A stretch of 33,038 nt of DNA from Fuchsiella alkaliacetigena (GTDB taxonomy: Bacteria; Bacillota; Halanaerobiia; Halobacteroidales; Acetohalobiaceae): contig NZ_JALKBZ010000030.1 in the NCBI RefSeq assembly GCF_023227765.1, forward strand, positions 1-33,038, given 5' to 3'. The position numbers and the translations under genes are program-made. This document shows, piece after piece, positions 9,901-17,656 of this stretch; the stretch's first letter is position 1, and each line of letters opens with the position of its first letter. The notes below the pieces were generated by a model that saw only the letters and a list, made by a program, of their open reading frames with translations, had not been told where the DNA came from and did no database searches.

Positions 9901-10422
9901 GATTCAGGTTCTAAAAATGAGGCAGTTTGTAATCTAGTAAAATCTAAGAATGAAGCAGCTTTAAAGGGAAGTATAGTTCATAAAGCAATAGAGCTAATTG
10001 TGCAGGGGTTAGAAATTAACTACGACTATTTATTTAATCTCTATCCTGACCATACTAAATACCCTAGCTTAAAAACTGAAGTAATTAAGATCGTAGAGAG
10101 AATAAAAGAATGCAGCGAGTTTAATAGATTGCTTAAGTTTGATCTTCAGCCAGAAGTAGAGTTCTACTTAGAAAGAGAAGGTGATATGATTTCAGGAACT
10201 ATAGATTTATTGTTTAAGGATGACGAAGGGGTCTGGAACATTGTAGATTGGAAAACAACAAGGGTTACTAGTGAAGTTAACTTAGACAAGCAGATAAAAA
10301 AACACAAGCCTCAAATGCAGACTTATGAAGAAGCAATTAAAGAAATGAAGGAAGGAAAGGTAGTAAGATCTTATATTTACTTTACTGAAGCAGAATCAGG
10401 TAATAGATTAAAGTTGATTTAA
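6934..10422 (+). CDS. addA: AddA-type helicase-nuclease subunit
   Basis: This is the motor and second nuclease subunit of AddAB, an SF1 UvrD/Rep-type helicase. Motifs in order: Walker A GAGTGKT (K35), ITFTRKA, STFHSFCK, Walker B DEMQD (417-421; Met where most relatives have Ala or Phe), GDPKQSIYGFRRAD from 452, TVHASKGKEFPVV from 796, and VAVTRTQDFLF from 873. The C-terminal RecB-like nuclease shows D1091 (GTIDLLF) and D1105-W-K1107. At 1,162 aa it is a typical AddA length. ATG 6934 immediately follows the addB TAA, with GGAAGGAGG lying inside the end of addB, so the two are translationally coupled. Confidence 0.93.
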   Translation: MSPEIRGIDFTEAQYKAVKTLDQNLAINAGAGTGKTRVLTERYLEILLTPFEEGGLMYQKDALEKIIAITFTRKATSEMKERIRERLEKYLTENDLAPQEEEWVLYIIDNLAKSRISTFHSFCKDILKSNFFKAGIDANFKILEGIEKQRLAEKAIINTLDKIRNDEEHQLYQCLWRLTYTYDKDELVSILTEMLNNRNRLSSLSDQEDLTDLIHNLIIKVIQDYLTDSNIKEKVNQLAAYTPVEDSDGVQVVKNILKLYDRLNSTLKSYSTNETEENKLKLIELHFKFMHCFYNFEKDKNLSIYRAMKAAHWEGGNESKKAVNSLHKELRGLVLDLTPFQDGQPLVVAADDKTKEAESLKLLLAVYQLVKSEYDNLKAQEGALDFLDLEEKVIKLFKEDYQLVEQLREEIQFMMIDEMQDNNYIQWDIIQPLLTTDPEYQHLAKGKLFIVGDPKQSIYGFRRADVRIFNHVVEEIEASSDFDNLIKLKNNFRSNQGIIDFVNTIFPQIMKNESEYDVSYENLICSRHVNSPSEVKENAKSHIEVLVTPKQGSDDEYSNAQYEAYTIAAKIDWLVNESDQKIVGKDQLTPVNYGDIAILMRSRSRLKEYEKALDEYGIDYQTVDGRGFYQNQEIYDIYLALKSLIYPEDDLNTFGLMRSPLFCLSDDELFSLKVDSKEKGFSKESLLRRVFAEYSQIKNVFAKWLELKDKVSIDVLIETILTDCGAFASYLAGAKGKQRLANIEKLIQEAAEFSYQQNGSLYQFVKELADLIENETAQAAGEITEADLDNKVKLMTVHASKGKEFPVVFLANMNSRGRNQTSKVLGDNLAQTDCLGVKYYDQNLVEQESKFYGILKDQLKEKERMEEKRIFYVAVTRTQDFLFLSGTVSKDRTKLNKSFKWLLKDGLDYDLKNFLSSTDYRDKITRACADRELEVNITESQVDIDLDKTQLEFEEIAQDFEVKTLIADPKFDKEVKTPSQLTAEKLSSQDSGSKNEAVCNLVKSKNEAALKGSIVHKAIELIVQGLEINYDYLFNLYPDHTKYPSLKTEVIKIVERIKECSEFNRLLKFDLQPEVEFYLEREGDMISGTIDLLFKDDEGVWNIVDWKTTRVTSEVNLDKQIKKHKPQMQTYEEAIKEMKEGKVVRSYIYFTEAESGNRLKLI

Positions 10423-10500
10423 TCTAAAATATTAACCAGATATTGATATTTTATATTAGTTAAGAAAAATTACTATTTTTTCCAAAGGGGGGGATATCTT

Positions 10501-11793
10501 ATGGAAGAGATTAAACTATTATGTACTGCTGATTTACACCTAGGGAGATTTCCAAGTAGAATCCCTGATAGAGATGAAGAGTTTTCTCCAACTTTTATTT
10601 GGAATAATATAGTTAAACAGACTATAGATTCTCAGGTAGATGCAGTTATTATTACAGGTGATATTATTGATAGAGAAGATTGTTATTATGAGGCTTATGG
10701 TTCTTTTGAAGCTGGCATTAAAAGGTTGGAAAAAGAGGGGATAGTAGTTTTTGCAGTAGCTGGTAATCATGACTATAACCTTTTGCCGAGGCTGTCTCGA
10801 ACTATGAATACAGAATTTTTCAAACTATTAGGTGCTGGTGGGAAGTGGGAGCTTGAGAGCTTAAAAAAGGATGGACAGGCAGTTTTAAATATTCTCGGTT
10901 GGTCTTATCCTACCAGACATGTTGATAAGAATCCGATAAGTGAGCTGGAACTTCCAGAAAATGGACTACCGACAGTTGCTTTGCTTCATGCAGAACTAAA
11001 TGACTCTCAGAGCAATTATGTTTCTCTTTCTAAAGATAGGCTTAAAGGGACTGGGATTAGTGCCTGGGTACTCGGTCATATCCATCAAGCAGATCTGGCT
11101 TCAACTTCAACTCCTCTTATTTTAAATCCTGGCTCACCACAACCATTAACTCCTAATGATCAAGAATGTCATAGTACTTGGGAGTTAACTATTAAAAAAG
11201 AGAGTGAATTCGAGGTGCTGCGTTTAGCTACAGCTAATTTAAGGTATATGGATCTAGAAGTTAACTTATCTAAAGTAACAAAGTTAGATGACTTACTGCG
11301 AATTATTCCTCAAGAGTTAGAAAAAAAGCTTGAAGAAGAGATAGAACTTGATTGGCAGCCCAAGTTAATAATCCTTAGAGTTAAGCTGGCTGGACGGACA
11401 GAATTTCATCGTGAGATTACTTTAAAAAAAGAAAGCTTATTAGAAAATCTGCAATTAACAGTCAAGGGTAGTCGAGTATTAATTGAAAGTTTAGATAATC
11501 AAACTCAAGCTCCAATAGACATTGAAAAGTTGGCTAAAGGTAATACTTCACTTGCTTTATTAGCTGAGTACATATTAAACTTAGAAGCAGGAGAGCTAGA
11601 TAAGCTGCCCCAAAAGTTATTTACTGAGATAGAAGAAAAGCTAGAAGAAGCCTATCGTTCTAATGCTTATGCTCCACTGAGAAGTCAGGATAGAATTAAG
11701 CCATTAAGAAAAAAGGAGATAGCAGCTTTATTAAAAGAAGAGGGCCAATTATTGCTCCATTCTCTGTTGGCTCAAAAGGAGGGCCCTAATTGA
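10501..11793 (+). CDS. yhaO: Mre11/YhaO-type metallophosphoesterase nuclease
   Basis: This is a calcineurin-fold phosphoesterase of the Mre11/SbcD/YhaO group, predicted to be a Mn-dependent DNA nuclease. Metal-site motifs: D11-L-H13, G-D54-IID, G88-N-H-D91, H163 (LLHAEL) and G192-H193-I-H195. The C-terminal ~200 residues (from about 220) would be the capping and partner-binding part; they are charged and helical. AAAGGGGGGGAT precedes ATG 10501. It overlaps the next gene by 4 bp, the usual YhaO-YhaN arrangement, so the two probably form a Mre11-Rad50-like complex. SbcD is the alternative name, but the partner's central membrane hairpin favours the YhaO/YhaN type. Confidence 0.82.
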   Translation: MEEIKLLCTADLHLGRFPSRIPDRDEEFSPTFIWNNIVKQTIDSQVDAVIITGDIIDREDCYYEAYGSFEAGIKRLEKEGIVVFAVAGNHDYNLLPRLSRTMNTEFFKLLGAGGKWELESLKKDGQAVLNILGWSYPTRHVDKNPISELELPENGLPTVALLHAELNDSQSNYVSLSKDRLKGTGISAWVLGHIHQADLASTSTPLILNPGSPQPLTPNDQECHSTWELTIKKESEFEVLRLATANLRYMDLEVNLSKVTKLDDLLRIIPQELEKKLEEEIELDWQPKLIILRVKLAGRTEFHREITLKKESLLENLQLTVKGSRVLIESLDNQTQAPIDIEKLAKGNTSLALLAEYILNLEAGELDKLPQKLFTEIEEKLEEAYRSNAYAPLRSQDRIKPLRKKEIAALLKEEGQLLLHSLLAQKEGPN

Positions 11794-14700
11794 AAAAAGA
11801 AATCTTAAGCTTTAAGGAGCTAAAAATAGATAGATTGCCTCAATTTGATATTTATAATCGTTCTGTTAAAGATTTAAAAGCACAGCTTAATATTATTTAC
11901 GGGCCCAATGCTGCCGGCAAGACCACCTTAGCTAAAGCATTTCAATATATTCTCTGGCCCGATAAAGCGCCTGATGATGCATCATTAAGAGGAAGCTTTA
12001 CTTTAGGAGATGATATTTGGCAGGCGGAGCTGAATTTAGGGAGTTGTAGTTATCAAAAAGATGGTATTGCTAATGAGCTTAACTTTATCCCTGCGGCTGA
12101 GCATAGTGATCGTTATTATTTAGCTTTGCATGACTTATTACAGGAGAAAACCAAAAATCAATCTTTAGCTGAGATAATTCTTAAAGAATCGGCTGGTGGT
12201 TATCAAGTTTCTAAAGCAGTGAAGGAGTTTGGATTTAAGGAGCAGCCTGCTCGAAAAAATAAGCAGACGAGAGCGGCGAATGAGAAAATAGAAAAATATC
12301 GAGAAACTAAAAAGGAGCAGCAGGATTTAGAGCAAGAGGAGGGCAGATTAGCTCAATTAAATGAGGAATTGAATGAAAGTAAAGCTGCTCAGCGAAAATT
12401 AAAAATTATTGAGCAAGCTCTTTTATTTGCTGAAGCTAAAGAGAAGCTAATGGAGGCTGAGAAAAAATATGAACAGTTTCCAGAGAAGATGTCTGAATTG
12501 AAGGGTGATGAAATTGAAGAAGTAGAGGAATTTAAGAGACAAATCAGCCAAGAAGGAACTCAGATAAAAGAAGCAGAAAAGGAAATTGAGAATGCTACTA
12601 AGATAATAGAGGAGAGTCCGCTGTCTAAAGCTGGTCTTGCAGAAGGAAGCTTAGTTACTTTAAATGAAAAATATGATCAGCTTAAAAGTAAAGAAGAAGA
12701 GATTGAAAAGCTAGAGGTTGAAGTTAAGGAAGCAGAAAAGAGAAGAGGAGAAGCTGAAAAAGCATTTACTTCTGCAATTAACTCAGAAGAATTGACTACA
12801 CTTGATAAAGTTGGCTATGATGAACTAAATAACTTTGCTCGAAAAGCTCAAAGGGTGAATAATGAACTTGAAGCTCTTAATTTTTTAAAAAACTTGCTGA
12901 ATCCGGAGGAAGAATTTGCTGATTCAAAAAGAAATATTGAAGAGGGAATCAGGTATTTAGAAGAATGGTTACAAAGTCCGCAAATCGATAATAATATTTA
13001 TAATTTTTCTTTAGTTAGTGGGGGAATAGTTTCAATATTGGGGATTTTATTAGGTATTTTTATTACTCTTTTTTCATTTATTTTTCTATTCTTTGGAGTT
13101 ATGATTATGGGATATTCTTTAATAAATAGTCCTAATCTTTCAAAAGCAGAATCAAGGGCCAATATTCAAGCTAGATTTGCCCTTTTAGATTTTGATACTC
13201 CACCTAAGTGGCGAGAAAAGGAGCTTCGGGGTTATTTAAATCAGCTTTATCAAAAGAAAGCAGAGCTTGAGTTAATAGAAAGACGTAAGCAGTCTTGGCA
13301 AGAGAAAGCAGAAGAGTATCAAAGGCTTTGCAAAGAAAAAGAGGAGCTAGATAAGGAGAGAGAGGAGTTAATTAATCATTTTGGAGTAGCACCTGATACT
13401 AATGAGCAGAGTCTTTATTATTTAACTTATCATTTAAATCGCTGGCAGGATGCTTATGCCGATATAGAAGCTATTAGTGAGAAAATAAGAGTGAATAGGG
13501 ATAATTATCAGCAACTATTAGAGGAGATAAATGAAGAGCTTGCTAATTATTCCTATTCAGTCAGTGATGCTGCTGAGCTTAAGGGTGAATTAGCTAATTT
13601 AAAAAGTAAGAATGATAAGCTCCGAGAGGCTATTCAGGATAAAGAGAGAGCTAAGAAAGATAAGGAGAGGGCCCGGAAGCGTCTCAGGAGTATTAAAGAA
13701 CAGAAAAAAGAATTATTTATTGGTCTGGATTTAGAAGTTGATGCTGAATTAGAGCTAAAAGCGCTTTGTGATTGCTATGAAGATTATCAGTTAGCTGCTC
13801 AAGAGTTGCATAGGTCCCGGGCCATCTGTGAACAAGAAAAAGGAAAGCTTAAACAGTATAATGACTTTGAAAAATCACTACTTGAACTGGATAGGCTGGA
13901 ATTAGAAGCAAGAAAGGAAGAACTTAATAAGAAGGCTGAACAATATAATCAAATTCAAAAGGACATTAATGAGATTGAGCTAAAAATTAAAGAGGCTAAA
14001 AAAGCTAGTAGCCTAGAAGAGGCCTGGCATGAGAAAGAAAAAGCTTTGCTTAGCTTAGAAAAGGATTTAGATTCTGATTATAAAAAATTACTAGGATATA
14101 TACTAGCTGAGCACATTAAAAAACAGGATAGTCCAGCTAATAGATCTCAAGTTTTTAGGGAAGCGCAGAGAATATTTACTAATATTACTAGAGGAAGCTA
14201 TGAGCTGCGTATTAAGCAGACGGATTCACCTTCTTTTTATGCCTTTGATACTGTAGCTAATAAGGGGAAGAAGCTTAATGAGTTATCTAGTGGTACTCGA
14301 GTGCAATTGCTGATGGCGGTTAGAATGGCTTTTGTAACTAATGAAGAACAGGGCGTAACCCTACCTTTATATCTTGATGAAACCTTAGCTAATGCTGATG
14401 ATAGGCGGGCTGAAGAAATTATAAAAGCAGTTATTACTCTAGCTAGATCAGGAAGGCAGTGTTTTTATTTTACGGCCCAAAAGGATGAAGTAAGAAAGTG
14501 GAATTCTTTACTTGCAAAAGAGGCGGAAATGGAGGCTAATTTAATTGAGCTTAAGCAGGAAGAAAAGAGTTACTTTGATCTAGGAAAAAATGACTTTAAA
14601 ATTGATGAATTGGAAGCTCAGGTTGAAGAAATTCCTTCTGCCCAAGGTTTATCACATGATGAATATGGTGAAAAACTATCTATTCCTGACTTTAATTTCT

Positions 14701-15248
14701 ATCAAGGCGCTCAAAAGATTCATCTTTGGTATTTAGTAGCTGATATAGGATTGCTTGAATATTTACTTAAATTAGGAATTAAAAATTGGGGTCAGCTAAA
14801 AGCTTTATTCAAGACTAAAAGAAGTGATTTTTTTAGTGCTGAGAAAGAGGAATTACTTGTTGAAGTTAAAAATAGAGGCTATTTATTAGAAGAATTTATT
14901 AAATTATGGCAGAGAGGGCGGGGTAAGCTGGTAGATTATGCGGCTTTAAAAGACTCGGGAGCAGTTAGTGATAATTTTATTGAGGGAGTTTTTGCTCTGG
15001 CCGAGGAAGTTAAAGGTCAGGGAGAGGCTATTATTAAACGCTTACGCCAAGGGGCTGTGGATAGATTTAGAAGAAATAAAATGGATGAGCTAGAGGAATA
15101 TTTTAAGGAAGAGGGGTATATTATTACAGAATCTCCTTTAGCTTTAGCTGATATTCGGGCCCGGCTAATAGGCTTAGCCGTTGGTGAAAGCGGTCAGGAA
15201 AGGGCTAAAAAGGTTGATCGTCTTCTAGAATTGCTAAATGTAGATTAG
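11790..15248 (+). CDS. yhaN: YhaN/Rad50-like SMC ATPase with membrane hairpin and C-terminal extension
   Basis: This is an ABC/SMC-type ATPase that should bridge or clamp DNA ends for the upstream nuclease. Walker A GPNAAGKTT has K44, the ABC signature LSSGT is at 832-836, and Walker B LPLYLDET has D863/E864. Long coiled coils run at ~155-400 and ~490-815. A hydrophobic hairpin at about 405-447 (GGIVSILGILLGIFITLF and following) replaces a zinc hook, as in YhaN, suggesting membrane association. About 240 residues follow the ATPase core. Within them LLKLGIKNWGQLKALF, at roughly 985-1005, resembles a helix-hairpin-helix DNA-binding element, an inference from pattern. B. subtilis YhaN is about 960 aa and lacks this tail. 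The TTG start overlaps the yhaO stop (TTGA) and follows AAAAGGAGG. Confidence 0.82.
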   Translation: MKKEILSFKELKIDRLPQFDIYNRSVKDLKAQLNIIYGPNAAGKTTLAKAFQYILWPDKAPDDASLRGSFTLGDDIWQAELNLGSCSYQKDGIANELNFIPAAEHSDRYYLALHDLLQEKTKNQSLAEIILKESAGGYQVSKAVKEFGFKEQPARKNKQTRAANEKIEKYRETKKEQQDLEQEEGRLAQLNEELNESKAAQRKLKIIEQALLFAEAKEKLMEAEKKYEQFPEKMSELKGDEIEEVEEFKRQISQEGTQIKEAEKEIENATKIIEESPLSKAGLAEGSLVTLNEKYDQLKSKEEEIEKLEVEVKEAEKRRGEAEKAFTSAINSEELTTLDKVGYDELNNFARKAQRVNNELEALNFLKNLLNPEEEFADSKRNIEEGIRYLEEWLQSPQIDNNIYNFSLVSGGIVSILGILLGIFITLFSFIFLFFGVMIMGYSLINSPNLSKAESRANIQARFALLDFDTPPKWREKELRGYLNQLYQKKAELELIERRKQSWQEKAEEYQRLCKEKEELDKEREELINHFGVAPDTNEQSLYYLTYHLNRWQDAYADIEAISEKIRVNRDNYQQLLEEINEELANYSYSVSDAAELKGELANLKSKNDKLREAIQDKERAKKDKERARKRLRSIKEQKKELFIGLDLEVDAELELKALCDCYEDYQLAAQELHRSRAICEQEKGKLKQYNDFEKSLLELDRLELEARKEELNKKAEQYNQIQKDINEIELKIKEAKKASSLEEAWHEKEKALLSLEKDLDSDYKKLLGYILAEHIKKQDSPANRSQVFREAQRIFTNITRGSYELRIKQTDSPSFYAFDTVANKGKKLNELSSGTRVQLLMAVRMAFVTNEEQGVTLPLYLDETLANADDRRAEEIIKAVITLARSGRQCFYFTAQKDEVRKWNSLLAKEAEMEANLIELKQEEKSYFDLGKNDFKIDELEAQVEEIPSAQGLSHDEYGEKLSIPDFNFYQGAQKIHLWYLVADIGLLEYLLKLGIKNWGQLKALFKTKRSDFFSAEKEELLVEVKNRGYLLEEFIKLWQRGRGKLVDYAALKDSGAVSDNFIEGVFALAEEVKGQGEAIIKRLRQGAVDRFRRNKMDELEEYFKEEGYIITESPLALADIRARLIGLAVGESGQERAKKVDRLLELLNVD

Positions 15249-15311
15249 ACTTAGCAAAATTTCAAAGAAACTATGTTGATTAATAAAATCATTGTATATT
15301 AAGTTGAAAAA

Positions 15312-15341
15312 TTGGAATATTGATTGAAGATAGAGGATAAT
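15312..15341 (+). promoter_or_regulatory. Candidate promoter of the toxin-fold helicase gene
   Basis: TTGGAA (15312-15317), 18 bases, then GATAAT (15336-15341). The -10 overlaps the left arm of the inverted repeat at 15339, so a protein bound to that arm could occlude it. This is a motif match only. Confidence 0.3.
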
Positions 15342-15397
15342 TCCCCCAGTATATAGAATTAAGAAGTATAGTAAAACAAGCTATAACTGGGGGAATT
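15339..15397 (+). promoter_or_regulatory. Perfect 12-bp inverted repeat covering the helicase ribosome binding site
   Basis: AATTCCCCCAGT (15339-15350) and ACTGGGGGAATT (15386-15397) are perfect reverse complements separated by 35 bases. The right arm contains the only G-rich Shine-Dalgarno candidate for the ATG at 15402. Folded as RNA, it would hide the ribosome binding site. As DNA, it could be a two-site operator overlapping the candidate -10 box. Either mode would allow autoregulation of the downstream gene. Confidence 0.6.
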
Positions 15398-15401
15398 TAG
15401 C

Positions 15402-17468
15402 ATGAATACTCAAGTAGTAGTGGCTGATTCTTATTTTGAGAGTTATGATAAACTGGATAAGCAGTCCAGAAAGCGGGTGCGGGATAATATTAATAAGCTG
15501 GTCGAGGAAGATAAAAGCTATGGACTTCAAATTCATTCTTTAAAAAGAGTGAGGTGTGATAGTAGTTTTCGCAGTGCTAGAGTTAATAGAGATTTACGTT
15601 TGATTCTTTCTCAACAAGGTAATAAGTATATATTATTGTATGTTGATCATCATGATGATGCCTATGATTGGGCTGAAAATAAGTTCTTTGAAAAGAACCG
15701 TTTCGGGGCCGTCTATCTCTACGATCAAGTAGAGTTAAATGAATATCAAGAAAAAAAGATGGAGCCTGAAGATATCAATGAACTCTATGATAGCAGACCT
15801 TCTTTACTGGAAAAGGAAGAGGTCAGGGTCAAGGATTTAAGCAGGCTTGATATTAACGAGGTTCATGCTCAATATTTAATGGAGATTAAGGATGAGGATG
15901 AGTTTTTGGAATTTATTTCTTTTTTGCCTGAGGAAATTCAGGAAGGACTAATCGATATTATAACTGGAAATAAAACAATTACTCGGGTCTGTATGGAGTT
16001 AGAAGATCAGCAAGCAGATAAATCTTCGCTAGAAGAGGCTTTAGAGCATAAGGATTCTAAAAGAAGATTCTATACTGTAGAGGATTTTGCTGAGTTAGAT
16101 TATATTCTAGAAGAGGATATGGAGAGATGGAAGTTATTTTTGCATCCTCAACAAGAGTCATTGATAAAGAGAGATTATTCAGGGCCCGCCTTAATTGAAG
16201 GAGGTCCGGGAACTGGTAAGACAGTGGTGGGGATTCATCGGGCAGTTCATCTGGCCCAGGATATTTATCCGGGGCCAGAGAATAGAATCCTATTCTGTAC
16301 CTTCAGCAAAAAGCTGGCCTTCTATATCTGGGAAAAGATAGAACAGCTAGTAGAGCAGAAGAATATCGAGGATAATATAGATGTTTATGGAGTAGACAGC
16401 TTAATCTATACTCTAGTTAAGGAACATAATTTAAGCGATTATAAGATAGATCTTCAGTCTATTGAAGATTTATTTCTAGAACTATATGAAGAATTTGAAT
16501 TGGAAGAGGATGTTCATTTCTACAAAACCGAATATAAAGAAGTTATCCAGCGCAACAATATCAGAACCTTAGAGGAATATCTAGAAGTCTTCAGAACTGG
16601 TCGAGGTCAGTCCTTACAGCCTGCTACTCGTCGTAAAGTTTGGGAATTTTTCTCTGAATTTATAAAGAGGAAAGAGGAAGAAAAATTAATGGATTTTGAG
16701 GATCAAGCCTATTTACTTTACGAAGCCTTAGTAAGTGAAAGGATTGAGCCTCAGTTTGATTCTATTATCATTGACGAAGCTCAGGACTTATCTCCGGTAA
16801 AATTAAAATTACTTGCTAAACTGGTCAAAAGAGCAGAGAATAATTTAATTCTCTTATCCGATAGTAATCAGCGTATTTATCAATTAAATAGTTGGAAAGA
16901 GGATGTTGGAATCAGTATAGTAGGTAGAACCCACTATTTAACTCTTAATTACCGGACTACCAAGCAGATTAGAAATTATGCTGATAGTCAATTTATTCAT
17001 TCGCAAAAAGAGGAAGAACATCTTCGTGAATACAAGAGTCTTTTGTTAGGGCCCGAGCCAATAGTAAAAGACTTTGCAGATTCAAAAGAGAAGTATCATT
17101 ATTTAGTAGGAAAGGTTGAGGAGCTATTGACAGCTGGGATTGCAGCTCATGAAATCTGTATTATTACAGCTAGCTCTAGTTACTTTGCTAAGTTAGAAGG
17201 CATTTTGGAATTTCAGGGGATTGACTATACTATCTTAAAGAGTGATATTTACCCTCATTCAGAAACTGGGATAGGAATTAGTACTTTACATGGTAGCAAA
17301 GGATTAGAATTCAGGACGGTGATATTGCTTAATTATTCTCAAATAGTTAAGGATTTAAAGAAAGATTTACCTGATGAGTGGTATACTCAGAATAGGTTAA
17401 AGCAGGTAGAGTGTTTGAAGTATGTGGCCTGTACTAGGGCCAGGGAAGAGTTAATTATTATTAAATAG
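15402..17468 (+). CDS. SF1 (UvrD/Rep-like) helicase with N-terminal RelE/ParE-like domain
   Basis: Residues 1 to ~100 resemble a RelE/ParE-fold toxin: a helical start (YDKLDKQSRKRVRDNINKL), then RSARVNRDLRLILSQQG, then YILLYVDHHDDAYDWAEN. After an acidic linker comes a full SF1 helicase: Walker A GGPGTGKT with K273, Walker B DEAQD at 458-462, LLSDSNQRIYQ, LNYRTTKQIRNYA, TLHGSKGLEFRTVIL, and motif VI YVACTRAREEL near 675. This fused architecture is known in a scattered group of bacterial helicases; its role is unclear. No separate antitoxin-like gene lies beside it. ATG 15402 is preceded by GGGGGAA within an inverted repeat. It stands alone, 153 bp after yhaN and 188 bp before the dynamin operon. 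Confidence 0.85.
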   Translation: MNTQVVVADSYFESYDKLDKQSRKRVRDNINKLVEEDKSYGLQIHSLKRVRCDSSFRSARVNRDLRLILSQQGNKYILLYVDHHDDAYDWAENKFFEKNRFGAVYLYDQVELNEYQEKKMEPEDINELYDSRPSLLEKEEVRVKDLSRLDINEVHAQYLMEIKDEDEFLEFISFLPEEIQEGLIDIITGNKTITRVCMELEDQQADKSSLEEALEHKDSKRRFYTVEDFAELDYILEEDMERWKLFLHPQQESLIKRDYSGPALIEGGPGTGKTVVGIHRAVHLAQDIYPGPENRILFCTFSKKLAFYIWEKIEQLVEQKNIEDNIDVYGVDSLIYTLVKEHNLSDYKIDLQSIEDLFLELYEEFELEEDVHFYKTEYKEVIQRNNIRTLEEYLEVFRTGRGQSLQPATRRKVWEFFSEFIKRKEEEKLMDFEDQAYLLYEALVSERIEPQFDSIIIDEAQDLSPVKLKLLAKLVKRAENNLILLSDSNQRIYQLNSWKEDVGISIVGRTHYLTLNYRTTKQIRNYADSQFIHSQKEEEHLREYKSLLLGPEPIVKDFADSKEKYHYLVGKVEELLTAGIAAHEICIITASSSYFAKLEGILEFQGIDYTILKSDIYPHSETGIGISTLHGSKGLEFRTVILLNYSQIVKDLKKDLPDEWYTQNRLKQVECLKYVACTRAREELIIIK

Positions 17469-17656
17469 ACAGCTTTTAGAATAAATAGACTAGGATGAGA
17501 TAGATGAAAAATAAAAAATAACTTTATACTAGATTAATTAAAAGTTTGAATCTTTTCAAGCAGGAAGGAGGAAAAATTCATTCTTATACATAATAAGTTA
17601 AATTATAGGGTTATTTGATAAAATACTTATTTTTAGAAAAAGAAAGGAGAGGTTTG

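Noticed and set aside
10501-15248. Calling the pair SbcD-SbcC
   Set aside because: The ATPase has a hydrophobic hairpin in its coiled coil where SbcC/Rad50 has a zinc hook (CxxC), which fits YhaO-YhaN better.
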